A stretch of DNA of 64,000 nt, taken from contig NZ_RJOB01000001.1 in the NCBI RefSeq assembly GCF_003943935.1, positions 282,830-346,829 on the forward strand, read 5' to 3'. A program made the position numbers and the translations under genes. The notes below the pieces were generated by a model that was given only the letters and a program-made list of their open reading frames with translations, was not told where the DNA came from and searched no databases. This stretch comes from Streptococcus mitis. GTDB lineage: Bacteria; Bacillota; Bacilli; Lactobacillales; Streptococcaceae. The stretch's first letter is position 1, and each line of letters begins with the position of its first letter. Shown piece by piece: positions 36,422 to 44,231 of this stretch.

Positions 36422-37015
36422 TTAGTCCTCTTTCAAATAGTGCACAAAGGCGTTATAGGTTTCAAGGGTTTGGGGATAGATGGGGAATCCCTGATGGGCT
36501 AGATGCTCCACGGTACGAGCTGTTTCATAGGCCACTGCCTTATTGAGCGATAGACTCGCAATCTCACGTGCCTGGTCCACTCCAGGAAAGGCACGATTGT
36601 GCTCGATATAGTCTGCGACATAGATGACCTTATCTAGGTCTGTCATCTGGTCAGCCCCGACTGTATGGATTTCAATGGCTCGCAGGATTTCAAAGTCTTG
36701 CAAATCCAAATCTTCCTGAATCTTGTAGATGCCAACCATACCATGCCAGACATTATTACCCCAGTTTTTGAGGTCAGGATCTAGTTGATATCGATCAATC
36801 AAGTTTAGAAATTCCTGATCTGACAGCTTTTTAGCGTAGTCATGAAGAAGGCCTGCTAGTCCTGCTTTCTCAGTATCGACTCCAAATCGCTGAGCCAGTT
36901 CTATGGCTGCACGCTCCACACCCAAGCAATGGGTTAAACGTTTCTCGGGTAGAAGCTCTGCCATTTTTTCCAACAAAGACTCACGGGAGCAGTTGATATA
37001 GTCTTGATAGGCCAT
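36422..37015 (-). CDS. yqeK: YqeK, HD-domain diadenosine tetraphosphatase
   Basis: A 197-residue HD-fold phosphohydrolase. YqeK proteins of Gram-positive bacteria hydrolyse Ap4A symmetrically to ADP. The metal-binding histidines are in [33 protein letters not shown] and [18 protein letters not shown] is a further family block. It overlaps nadD by one base and belongs to the conserved yqeG-yqeH-yhbY-nadD-yqeK-rsfS series. Confidence 0.94.
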   Translation of the reverse strand: MAYQDYINCSRESLLEKMAELLPEKRLTHCLGVERAAIELAQRFGVDTEKAGLAGLLHDYAKKLSDQEFLNLIDRYQLDPDLKNWGNNVWHGMVGIYKIQEDLDLQDFEILRAIEIHTVGADQMTDLDKVIYVADYIEHNRAFPGVDQAREIASLSLNKAVAYETARTVEHLAHQGFPIYPQTLETYNAFVHYLKED

Positions 37016-37644
37016 CAGTAGAGCTCCTCCTTCTCGATGTAGTCCAGCACAGGCTGAGGTAGGAGAAAGTTAGGTTTCCGACCTTGGGCAATGAAGTCAC
37101 GCACCATGCTGGAGGAGATATCCATGAGAGGCACATCCACCCAGATAACTGGGTAAGAAGTCCCTGCCTTGTAGCGTGGGCGCTGAACCCCCACAAACTG
37201 AACCATATCAACCAATTCATCAATTCGGTACCACTTGGGCAGATAGTCCACCATGTCGGCACCGATGATAAAGTAATAATCCGTATCTGGATTCTTCTCA
37301 GTTAGAAGCTTCATGGTGTCGTAGGTGTAGGAAATGCCCTTGCGCTCCAACTCAATGGTTTCAATAGCTAGGCCGTCAATCCCCTCAATCGCCAATTCAA
37401 GCATCTTGAGACGATGGTGTTCAGGAATGGTTTCCTTTTTATCAATATGAGGAGGTTGGTATTCAGGCATGAGCAGAACCTGGTCCAGTCCCAACTGCTG
37501 GCGTACTTGATCTGCAACAATGAGATGGGCATTGTGAACAGGATTAAAATTCCCCCCTAAAATCCCAAATTGTTTACGTTTTTTATCCTTGATTTCTGGC
37601 TCTAACTCCACTTTTGTAAAGGGAGTTAATAGTTCGATTGCCAT
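37015..37644 (-). CDS. nadD: Nicotinate-nucleotide adenylyltransferase NadD
   Basis: A 209-residue enzyme that makes nicotinic acid adenine dinucleotide in NAD synthesis. The nucleotidyltransferase motif [12 protein letters not shown] (near residue 30) and the second motif [15 protein letters not shown] near residue 173 are present, with the [16 protein letters not shown] core. Its N-terminus is extended by about 25 charged residues relative to enterobacterial NadD, as usual in streptococci. Confidence 0.96.
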   Translation of the reverse strand: MAIELLTPFTKVELEPEIKDKKRKQFGILGGNFNPVHNAHLIVADQVRQQLGLDQVLLMPEYQPPHIDKKETIPEHHRLKMLELAIEGIDGLAIETIELERKGISYTYDTMKLLTEKNPDTDYYFIIGADMVDYLPKWYRIDELVDMVQFVGVQRPRYKAGTSYPVIWVDVPLMDISSSMVRDFIAQGRKPNFLLPQPVLDYIEKEELY

Positions 37645-37692
37645 AGGCTAATCTCCTTTAGTCTTCTGTAAAAACAGTTTTGGAGTAGAGTT

Positions 37693-38004
37693 TTAGATTT
37701 CTTTGACTTTTTTAGAAATCTTACGATTTTCTTTCTTGCTGGATTGTTTAAACAAAATCAAGATGCGTCCGATTTTTTGGACTGTATCCACACCGATTTC
37801 TTCTTCCAAAATTTCAGCGACTTCGTGGATGTTTTCATCTGTGTTTTGTAATAGAGTAACCTTGATCAATTCACGTGCGTCAAGAGCTTGACGGACGCTG
37901 GTTTTGATTTGGTCATTGAGACCATTTTTCCCGATTTGGATGATGGGTTTGAGGGTGTGTGCCTGGCTGTTAAGGAAGGCACGTTGTTTTGATGTTAATG
38001 ACAT
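37693..38004 (-). CDS. yhbY: YhbY-type RNA-binding protein (CRM domain)
   Basis: A 103-residue protein with a single CRM domain, thought to bind the large ribosomal subunit during assembly. It shows LTSKQRAFLNSQAHTLKPIIQIGKNGLN (with the GxxG-like loop), LDARELIKVTLLQN and VQKIGRILILFKQS. A lysine-rich tail follows. Between it and yqeH upstream lies a 133-bp three-hairpin element. Confidence 0.95.
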   Translation of the reverse strand: MSLTSKQRAFLNSQAHTLKPIIQIGKNGLNDQIKTSVRQALDARELIKVTLLQNTDENIHEVAEILEEEIGVDTVQKIGRILILFKQSSKKENRKISKKVKEI

Positions 38005-38029
38005 AATTTCTTTAAAAGAGTTTCTTTTT

Positions 38030-38162
38030 ATACTTTTCTGAAGTGGTGACGGACGTCAGCAAAGTCCTTCGGACTTTCATGACTAAAATTTGAGCCTAAG
38101 GTCTCAAATTTTCCGCAGTTGGTACAATCACTTGTACCAACTGACACCACGGCGAAAAGTAT
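38030..38162. repeat. 133-bp multi-hairpin element (possible MITE or structured RNA)
   Basis: Terminal arms ATACTTTTC (38030-38038) and GAAAAGTAT (38154-38162) are inverse, and so are the inner GTGGTG (38043-38048) and CACCAC (38145-38150). Inside are three perfect hairpins: AAAGTCC/GGACTTT (38061-38077), AAAATTTGAG/CTCAAATTTT (38085-38112) and AGTTGGTACAA/TTGTACCAACT (38117-38142). The whole could fold as a four-way junction in DNA or RNA. I do not recognise it as BOX. The remaining gap to yqeH shows nothing more. Confidence 0.6.
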
Positions 38163-38217
38163 TCTCTATAGGCTCGCCCTGCTCGCCCGAATTCAGATAA
38201 CCCTTTCCTTTCTGTGT

Positions 38218-39324
38218 TTAAATAATTGCTTTTCTTGTGACGACGGCGACGCCTTCTGGTGCCCAGACGGCGACTTTAGCAGTGCCTGTTACGCGAATCC
38301 AGCCGAGTCCAGAGATGACTAGGTCTGTCTTTTCCTTAATGTTAAATACATGCTGGACTAATTTTGGAAAATCTTCTTTTTCCTTGCTATTTGGTGGTGT
38401 CAGAAGGGTTCCGAGGTGCTTGTCGTAAAATGCACTAGCGCCTTCTAACTTGGTACGATGCAATTTGAGTTCATTGTCAAAGAAGGCTGTGAAACCTTGC
38501 TTTTCTCCTGCAATAAAGTCAAAGCGTCCGAGACCTCCTAAAAACAGGGTTTGTTCAGGATTGAGCTGATAGGTTTTAGGCTTGATTTCTTTTTTAGGGC
38601 TGACATACTTGAGATTTTTAGCCGTCAAGTAATGGGCCATTTGGTGACGGTGGATAATCCCCGGTGTATCGTAGATATAAGATCCGTCATCAAGCGGAAT
38701 CTCAATCTTATCCAAGGTTGTCCCTGGGAAGCGCGAAGTCGTAATGACATTCTGGTCACCCGTGATTTCTTGGATAATGGCATTGATAAGGGTTGATTTT
38801 CCAACGTTGGTTACCCCAACAACATAGACATCTCGTCCCTTACGGTAATGCTCAATCTTGTCAATGACTTCCTTAATCGCATGTTTGTTTTGTGCCGAAG
38901 TTAGGACGACATCGACTGGACGAAGACCTTCTTCGTGGGCACGCTCCATCAGCCACTGGCTAATCTTGCCCGGTTTAACAGACTTGGGCAGGATATCTTT
39001 TTTATTTCCGACCAAGAGGACATCATTGCCCGAGACAAAACGTGGCAAGCCTGGGATGACAGAGCCATTAAAGTCAAAGATATCAATAACATTGACCACT
39101 AGGGCATCACTATCTCCCACCTCGTGCAAGAGCTTGAGGAAATCATCGTCCGTTAACTGGACATCTGTGATTTCATTGTAGTGGCGGAGACGGAAACAAC
39201 GTTGACAATAGACTTCGCCAGTCTCCAAACCTTTTTCAAGTGCCGACTGGGGGGTAAATCCAAGACCAGCCTTGTCTGTCGTCTGAATGGTTGCTCCACA
39301 ACCAATACAGAGAATTTCTTCCAT
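38218..39324 (-). CDS. yqeH: Ribosome biogenesis GTPase YqeH
   Basis: A 368-residue GTPase needed for small-subunit assembly. An N-terminal zinc finger (CIGCGATIQ, then CQRCFRLRHYNEI) precedes a circularly permuted G domain: G4 GNKKDILP near residue 106 comes before G1 GVTNVGKSTLIN near 172 and G3 DTPG near 218. A C-terminal TRAP-like domain ends in GWIRVTGTAKVAVWAPEGV. It starts two bases after yqeG. Confidence 0.96.
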   Translation of the reverse strand: MEEILCIGCGATIQTTDKAGLGFTPQSALEKGLETGEVYCQRCFRLRHYNEITDVQLTDDDFLKLLHEVGDSDALVVNVIDIFDFNGSVIPGLPRFVSGNDVLLVGNKKDILPKSVKPGKISQWLMERAHEEGLRPVDVVLTSAQNKHAIKEVIDKIEHYRKGRDVYVVGVTNVGKSTLINAIIQEITGDQNVITTSRFPGTTLDKIEIPLDDGSYIYDTPGIIHRHQMAHYLTAKNLKYVSPKKEIKPKTYQLNPEQTLFLGGLGRFDFIAGEKQGFTAFFDNELKLHRTKLEGASAFYDKHLGTLLTPPNSKEKEDFPKLVQHVFNIKEKTDLVISGLGWIRVTGTAKVAVWAPEGVAVVTRKAII

Positions 39325-39326
39325 AG

Positions 39327-39854
39327 TTAAATTCCTTTTTTATATGTAATCGGTCCGTACTTTTCAGTGATTTTTCGCATCACACGGCGCTCACGAGCTC
39401 GGTTAATTTGCGTTTTGATCGAGTCATGTTGGACCAAGGGTTTGACTAAAATCGAGCGAATGCCAGCACGGTGGGCTGCTCGAATATCTGTCATGAGCTG
39501 GTCGCCAACCATGACCACTTCGCTTTTATCATAGTGGAATTCCTTCATGGCACGATCAATCCCAAATGTGAAGGGCTTCAAGGCCCAATAAACGTAATCA
39601 ATCCCAAACTTCTCAACTGCGCGTTGAACTCGTTTTTTGGTGTTGTTTGAGACTACGATGATGCGAATGCCCGCGTCCCGAAGATCATGTAACCATTGCT
39701 TCATCTCTGGCGTCCCATCAGGGTTGTTCCAAGCTATGAGGGTATTGTCCAAATCGACCAAAACAGCCTTGATTCCCTGCGCCTGCAGACTTGGGACTGT
39801 CAGATCATAGACTGCTTCCACAGCAAAATCTGGCATGTAATTTTCAATCGCCAT
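39327..39854 (-). CDS. yqeG: YqeG family HAD phosphatase
   Basis: A 175-residue HAD-superfamily (subclass IIIA) phosphatase. Motif I is VLVDLDNTLIAW (near residue 34), motif II VVSNNTKKRV, and the third motif EVVMVGDQLMTDIRAA. YqeG-type proteins are related to phosphatidylglycerophosphate phosphatases, but the substrate of the streptococcal protein is not known. It is the first gene of the yqeG-yqeH-yhbY-nadD-yqeK-rsfS unit; corA lies 17 bp downstream of the region upstream of it on the same strand. Confidence 0.93.
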   Translation of the reverse strand: MAIENYMPDFAVEAVYDLTVPSLQAQGIKAVLVDLDNTLIAWNNPDGTPEMKQWLHDLRDAGIRIIVVSNNTKKRVQRAVEKFGIDYVYWALKPFTFGIDRAMKEFHYDKSEVVMVGDQLMTDIRAAHRAGIRSILVKPLVQHDSIKTQINRARERRVMRKITEKYGPITYKKGI

Positions 39855-39870
39855 TTTGGCTCCTTTTCTT

Positions 39871-40776
39871 TTATTTTCTAGTAATTTTCTTCAGCCATTG
39901 AGATAAGGCCACCCATAAAATCAAGCTAGTCATTAAGATATAAATCCAAGCATTTGGCTCTTCTGTAAATGGTAGAGGAACATTCATTCCGAAGAAACCT
40001 GTAATAACCGCAAGTACTGCTAGTAAGACGGAGATAATAGTCAAAATTGACAAACTATCATTCAAGTTATTGTTTAGGATGTTGTTGTAAGAAGCTGAGA
40101 GTTGTTGCAAGACTTGAGAAATCAAGTCTGTCATAGACACCAACTGATGGGCTTCAATCATGGCATCATCAAACTGCTCTCGTTCGACATCATTAAATCT
40201 CCGATAAAGAGCATGGCCCTGGATATGTTCCAAGAGGAGTCGATTTTGTTTTGCTGCTGCTGTCAAGTAAACCATACCAGTCTCCAAGTCAGAGAGGGCG
40301 AAGAGATTTTTCTTTGTTGTAGTTTGACGTAGCAAGGCACTAATTTCGTCCTTACTTTTATCCATCTCTTCAATGACAGGATAATAAGCGTTACTGATAA
40401 TCTCTAAACCAGCAAAGAGAAACTTGTAAATAGAAAGCGACTCATGGCTATCCAGATAAGCTGACATCTGATCAATGACATAAGCATTCTTATGGTTGCT
40501 GATGGTAATCATTCGTTGTCTTTCGACGATAAAGGTCATGGGAATCGCTTCATAATATTCTTTGTCTTTTTCTAAATCAAGAACATTATAAATAAAGGTT
40601 ACCGTCTCCGTTTCACGGTTATAATCCATATGAGCTCGTTCATTTCTATCCAGAGCATACTCAATGGTTTCCTTGTCCAATCCATAGATGTCAGAAAGAT
40701 CTTCCATATTTTTAATCTTATCCACATCAAGGTCTATCCAGGTACAACCATTGCCCAACTGTTTTTCTAAAAACAT
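39871..40776 (-). CDS. corA: CorA-family magnesium transporter
   Basis: A 301-residue divalent cation channel. A large cytoplasmic N-terminal domain (about 1-240, with long helices) is followed by two C-terminal membrane helices (about 243-263 and 276-293). The selectivity motif GMN is present in ITGFFGMNVPLP. The extended -10 promoter directly upstream overlaps the end of the shortened mscS gene. Since the 3' end is only 17 bp before yqeG, it may also drive the yqeG unit. Confidence 0.93.
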   Translation of the reverse strand: MFLEKQLGNGCTWIDLDVDKIKNMEDLSDIYGLDKETIEYALDRNERAHMDYNRETETVTFIYNVLDLEKDKEYYEAIPMTFIVERQRMITISNHKNAYVIDQMSAYLDSHESLSIYKFLFAGLEIISNAYYPVIEEMDKSKDEISALLRQTTTKKNLFALSDLETGMVYLTAAAKQNRLLLEHIQGHALYRRFNDVEREQFDDAMIEAHQLVSMTDLISQVLQQLSASYNNILNNNLNDSLSILTIISVLLAVLAVITGFFGMNVPLPFTEEPNAWIYILMTSLILWVALSQWLKKITRK

Positions 40777-40802
40777 CTTCTCTCCTTTACCAAACTCTTT
40801 CT

Positions 40803-40808
40803 ATTGTA
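40803..40808 (-). promoter_or_regulatory. corA promoter -10 (extended)
   Basis: The minus strand reads TGGTACAAT, 26 bp before the corA start codon and 20 bp after the mscS stop codon. No clear -35 is seen. Confidence 0.5.
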
Positions 40809-40827
40809 CCATAAATCTGCTAAAATT

Positions 40828-41394
40828 TCAGGTCTGGTCTGTCCGAGAGAAATTGCTGACGACGGTGATATTGCGATTAGGAACGAAGTGTAGAACCTGG
40901 TCTTCTCCTCGGAGTTGTGTTGTTCGAATGCCAACGCTGACAACCTTGCCCGATACAGTAATAGGCCCATTTGTCAGAACAACCTCATCTCCCACATCCA
41001 GTTGACGTTCAAAGAGGATGAAAAAGCCATTGATGACATCAGACAGAAAGCCTTGGGCTCCCATCCCAATAGCTACCCCAGCAATCCCAGCACCTGCCAG
41101 TAAACTTGAAACTGGCAACCCTAAAATAGACAAGATACAGTAAAGCAAAAAGAAATAAAGGGTATAATTAAACACATTCTCTAATAAACGTGAGATGGTT
41201 TTCTGACGCCCGACATCGTGGCGAGACATTTTTAAAGAAGGTTTAACAATTCTCTGCACCATGGTATGAAGTAGTTTCTTAGCTATATAGAATAGCAAAA
41301 ATAGAAATAACAGAGAAATTAACTTGGTTAAGATATTCTCAATAATCGTTGTTATATCAAGCTTGTTGAGGTAGGTTTGAAAAAATTCTTGCAT
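40828..41394 (-). CDS. MscS-family mechanosensitive channel, shortened at the C-terminus
   Basis: A 188-residue protein with three N-terminal membrane segments (about 20-42, 73-93 and the pore helix 98-118 in LLAGAGIAGVAIGMGAQGFLSD) and the beta domain (FILFERQLDVGDEVVLTNG, then TTQLRGEDQVLHFVPNRNITVVSNFSR). It stops at SRTDQT, where the family continues for about 80-100 residues with an alpha/beta vestibule domain. The following DNA is directly the corA promoter, with no remnant of that domain in any minus frame I could read. The pore is intact, so partial function is possible. Confidence 0.85.
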   Translation of the reverse strand: MQEFFQTYLNKLDITTIIENILTKLISLLFLFLLFYIAKKLLHTMVQRIVKPSLKMSRHDVGRQKTISRLLENVFNYTLYFFLLYCILSILGLPVSSLLAGAGIAGVAIGMGAQGFLSDVINGFFILFERQLDVGDEVVLTNGPITVSGKVVSVGIRTTQLRGEDQVLHFVPNRNITVVSNFSRTDQT

Positions 41395-41412
41395 AGAAAA
41401 CTCCTTTCATTT

Positions 41413-41418
41413 ATTATA
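41413..41418 (-). promoter_or_regulatory. mscS promoter -10 (extended)
   Basis: The minus strand reads TGGTATAAT, 18 bp before the mscS start codon and just before AAAGGAG. No good -35 is seen. Confidence 0.5.
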
Positions 41419-41470
41419 CCATACTTTCACAAGTGATGAATCTCCATAAATATTCAAAAATAATAGCCAA

Positions 41471-41485
41471 AATAGACAGAAAATT
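41471..41485. promoter_or_regulatory. CodY-box-like site upstream of sstT
   Basis: AATAGACAGAAAATT matches 12 of 15 positions of the CodY consensus AATTTTCWGAAAATT and lies directly before the sstT -35. Control of an amino-acid transporter by CodY would be logical; binding is inferred. Confidence 0.4.
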
Positions 41486-41486
41486 C

Positions 41487-41515
41487 TTGATTTTAGTTCA
41501 TATTTATACTATAAT
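41487..41515 (+). promoter_or_regulatory. sstT promoter
   Basis: TTGATT (41487-41492), a 17-bp spacer and TATAAT (41510-41515) lie 30 bp before the sstT start, followed by AAAGGAG. Confidence 0.75.
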
Positions 41516-41545
41516 CATAAACATTACACAACAAAGGAGATTGTT

Positions 41546-42751
41546 ATGAAAAAAATCATTCATGCTTGGAATAAGGCAAGCCTAATCAAACGGATTTTGA
41601 TTGGTATGCTTATTGGAGGAACCCTAGGACTGACACTTCCTAACATTTCAGGAATTGGTCTACTCGGAGATCTCTTTGTTGGCGGTCTCAAAGCCATCGC
41701 ACCTATTCTAGTCTTTGCCCTCGTTGCTAATGCCCTTTCCCAACATCAAAAAGGGCAAGATAGCAATATGAAAACTGTTATATTCCTTTATTTAGTAGGA
41801 ACCTTCGCAGCGGCTCTTGTTGCTGTCTTAGCAAGCTTTATTGTCCCTGTTGAGATTACCTTAAATAGTGCCAATACAGAAATTGCTCCACCGGATGGGA
41901 TTGGCCAGGTCCTCAGCAATCTCTTACTTAAACTCGTCGACAATCCAGTCAATGCCCTTGTCACTGCCAACTACATCGGTATCCTATCTTGGGCAGTGAT
42001 TTTCGGGATTGCTATGAGAGAAGCCAGCAAAAATAGTAAAGAATTGTTGAATACCATAGCTGATGTGACTTCTAAAATTGTCGAATGGATCATTAACCTA
42101 GCTCCATTTGGGATTCTTGGTCTTGTCTTCAAAACCATCTCTGATAAGGGAATCGGAAGCCTAGCCAACTATGGAATCTTACTTGCCCTCTTGGTAACAA
42201 CGATGTTCTTTGTGGCTCTAGTAGTGAATCCATTGATTGCCTTCCTCTTTATGAAGAGAAATCCTTATCCCCTCGTTTGGAAATGTTTGCGTGTCAGCGG
42301 TGTGACAGCCTTCTTCACTCGTAGTTCTGCGGCTAACATCCCTGTCAATATGAAACTTTGCCACGATCTCGGACTGGATCCAGATACCTATTCTGTTTCT
42401 ATTCCACTTGGTTCTACTATCAACATGGCCGGGGCAGCGATTACTATTAACGTTTTGACCCTTGCTGCAGTAAATACTCTTGGAATCCCTGTTGACTTTG
42501 CGACAGCCTTTGTCCTCAGTGTAGTAGCAGCTATCTCAGCCTGTGGTGCTTCTGGTATTGCGGGAGGTTCCCTCCTTCTCATCCCAGTTGCTTGTAGCCT
42601 TTTCGGTATTTCTAACGATATTGCCATGCAAGTTGTTGGGGTTGGGTTTGTGATTGGGGTCATCCAAGACTCATGTGAAACAGCCCTCAACTCTTCTACA
42701 GATGTCCTCTTTACTGCCGTTGCCGAATACGCAGCAGCCCGTAAAAAATAA
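41546..42751 (+). CDS. sstT: Sodium:serine/threonine symporter SstT
   Basis: A 401-residue membrane transporter of the dicarboxylate/amino acid:cation symporter (DAACS) family that imports serine and threonine with sodium. It has about eight membrane helices plus re-entrant loops. Signatures are the [12 protein letters not shown] serine-rich loop near residue 255, [15 protein letters not shown] near 289 and [21 protein letters not shown] near 330. Complete and typical. It has its own promoter and terminator. Confidence 0.95.
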   Translation: MKKIIHAWNKASLIKRILIGMLIGGTLGLTLPNISGIGLLGDLFVGGLKAIAPILVFALVANALSQHQKGQDSNMKTVIFLYLVGTFAAALVAVLASFIVPVEITLNSANTEIAPPDGIGQVLSNLLLKLVDNPVNALVTANYIGILSWAVIFGIAMREASKNSKELLNTIADVTSKIVEWIINLAPFGILGLVFKTISDKGIGSLANYGILLALLVTTMFFVALVVNPLIAFLFMKRNPYPLVWKCLRVSGVTAFFTRSSAANIPVNMKLCHDLGLDPDTYSVSIPLGSTINMAGAAITINVLTLAAVNTLGIPVDFATAFVLSVVAAISACGASGIAGGSLLLIPVACSLFGISNDIAMQVVGVGFVIGVIQDSCETALNSSTDVLFTAVAEYAAARKK

Positions 42752-42756
42752 CTCAT

Positions 42757-42786
42757 AAAGACAAGCCTGCTCAGGTCTTGTCTTTT
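42757..42786 (+). terminator. sstT terminator
   Basis: The 9-bp stem AAAGACAAG/CTTGTCTTT is followed by TTTTC, six bases after the sstT stop codon. Confidence 0.8.
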
Positions 42787-42817
42787 CAGCTTTTATCTAA
42801 CTTACTAGGAAATCCTT

Positions 42818-43771
42818 ATGTCTATTAGCCAACGTACGACCAAGCTCATCTTAGCTACCTGTCTTGCCTGCCTTCTTGCTTATTTTCTCAATCTCTCCTC
42901 AGCTGTCTCGGCTGGAATCATCGCTCTCTTGAGCTTATCTGATACCCGTAGAAGCACCTTAAAACTGGCCCGCAATCGTCTTTTTTCTATGCTTCTAGCT
43001 CTGGCTATTGGGGTTTTGGCTTTTCACTTGAGCGGATTTCATATCTGGAGCCTTGGCCTCTATCTGGCCCTTTATGTGCCCCTAGCCTACAAAATGGGCT
43101 GGGAAATTGGCATCACACCAAGCACTGTTTTGGTAAGTCATCTCTTGGTTCAAGAGTCAACTTCTCCAGATCTTCTAGTCAATGAATTCCTTCTCTTTAC
43201 TATCGGTACAGGATTTGCCCTGCTTGTCAATCTCTACATGCCTTCCCGAGAAGAAGAAATCCAGCACTACCACACGCTGGTAGAAGAAAAGTTGAAAGAT
43301 ATTCTCCAACGCTTCAAATATTATTTATCCAGAGGGGATGGACGCAACCGAGCACAGTTGGTTGAAGAATTGGACACCCTTTTGGAAGACGCCCTCAGAC
43401 TGGTCTATTTGGATCACTCAGACCACCTCTTTCACCAGACCAACTACCATATTCACTACTTTGAGATGAGACAGCGACAAAGTCGTATCCTGCGAAACAT
43501 GGCCCAGCAGATCAACACCTGTCACCTTGCTGCCAGTGAAAGCCTGATTTTAGCCCAACTTTTTTCAAAAATTGCAGGCCAACTGAGCCAGACCAATCCT
43601 GCTTCTGATTTGCTAGATGAAATTGAACGTTATCTGGAAGTCTTCCGAAACCGCAGTCTACCCAAGACAAGAGAAGAATTTGAAACCCGTGCCACCCTTC
43701 TTCAACTTCTACGCGAAGCCAAAACCTTCATACAAGTAAAAGTTGACTTTTACCAAAAATATGGACAGTAA
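42818..43771 (+). CDS. Aromatic acid exporter family protein (ArAE/FUSC-like)
   Basis: A 317-residue protein. The N-terminal half (about 5-145) has five or six membrane segments with the family blocks LSSAVSAGIIALLSLSDTRRSTL and MGWEIGITPSTVLVSHLL. The C-terminal half is cytoplasmic and helical (ArAE_1_C type), rich in His, Gln and Arg. Members resemble efflux proteins for aromatic acids; the substrate here is unknown. It lies 66 bp after sstT behind a terminator, with no clear promoter of its own. Confidence 0.82.
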   Translation: MSISQRTTKLILATCLACLLAYFLNLSSAVSAGIIALLSLSDTRRSTLKLARNRLFSMLLALAIGVLAFHLSGFHIWSLGLYLALYVPLAYKMGWEIGITPSTVLVSHLLVQESTSPDLLVNEFLLFTIGTGFALLVNLYMPSREEEIQHYHTLVEEKLKDILQRFKYYLSRGDGRNRAQLVEELDTLLEDALRLVYLDHSDHLFHQTNYHIHYFEMRQRQSRILRNMAQQINTCHLAASESLILAQLFSKIAGQLSQTNPASDLLDEIERYLEVFRNRSLPKTREEFETRATLLQLLREAKTFIQVKVDFYQKYGQ

Positions 43772-43824
43772 AAAAGAAAACTTCAGACCAATCACAAAAA
43801 GTGAATCTCTGAAGTTTTCTTTTA
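43772..43824. terminator. Bidirectional terminator between exporter and asp5
   Basis: The long 16-bp stem AAAAGAAAACTTCAGA/TCTGAAGTTTTCTTTT with a 20-base loop runs from the exporter stop into the last codon of asp5, serving both converging genes. Confidence 0.85.
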
Positions 43825-44046
43825 TTTGTAAGTTATTACCATAAAGGTTAATAGTAAAACGAATAGGGCCAAACTCACTAATAAAGTGAGAACCTTTACC
43901 AAGGTGTTGCTCTGCCAGTAACTTGGTTTACCAATATTACTAGTGGCATCCATGGAAAAGAGTTGATTTTGACGGGGTTGTATGGTCACCAATACAATCA
44001 AAGCAAGAGATAGGATAATAGCTAAAACAATCAGTATTTCAATCAT
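43822..44046 (-). CDS. asp5: Accessory Sec protein Asp5 (SecG-like)
   Basis: A 74-residue protein with two membrane helices (about 2-22 and 49-70) separated by a short loop (QPRQNQLFSMDATSNIGKPSYW), the layout of SecG. In S. gordonii Asp4 and Asp5 are the small subunits of the SecY2 channel, and asp5 is the last gene of that locus, as here. The assignment is by topology and synteny; it is the end of the operon, and its stop overlaps the terminator. Confidence 0.85.
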   Translation of the reverse strand: MIEILIVLAIILSLALIVLVTIQPRQNQLFSMDATSNIGKPSYWQSNTLVKVLTLLVSLALFVLLLTFMVITYK

Positions 44047-44050
44047 AGGC

Positions 44051-44230
44051 CTACCTCAAAATTCCCAGCAAAGTAAAGAGCAAACCAATCAGAATCATCA
44101 AACCCAGTAAGAGTGAAAAAGTCTTACTAATCTTTTCCCCTCGGGTTTCTTTTTCCTTCTTGATAGGTTTTTGTTTCAACTCTTCCATGCGACCTTCAAC
44201 GTCTTTGTAAAATAAATCTTCCTCTGACAT
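44051..44230 (-). CDS. asp4: Accessory Sec protein Asp4 (SecE-like), 59 residues
   Basis: A short gene of 60 codons starting MSEEDLFYKDVEGRMEELK and ending FTLLGILR. It has a charged amphipathic N-terminal part (about 1-35), then a single membrane helix (about 38-57), the SecE layout. The start follows GAGG at the end of gtfB, one base after its stop; asp5 starts four bases further on. Position between gtfB and asp5 fits asp4 in S. gordonii. The gene is easily missed because of its size. Confidence 0.85.
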   Translation of the reverse strand: MSEEDLFYKDVEGRMEELKQKPIKKEKETRGEKISKTFSLLLGLMILIGLLFTLLGILR

Positions 44231-44231
44231 A

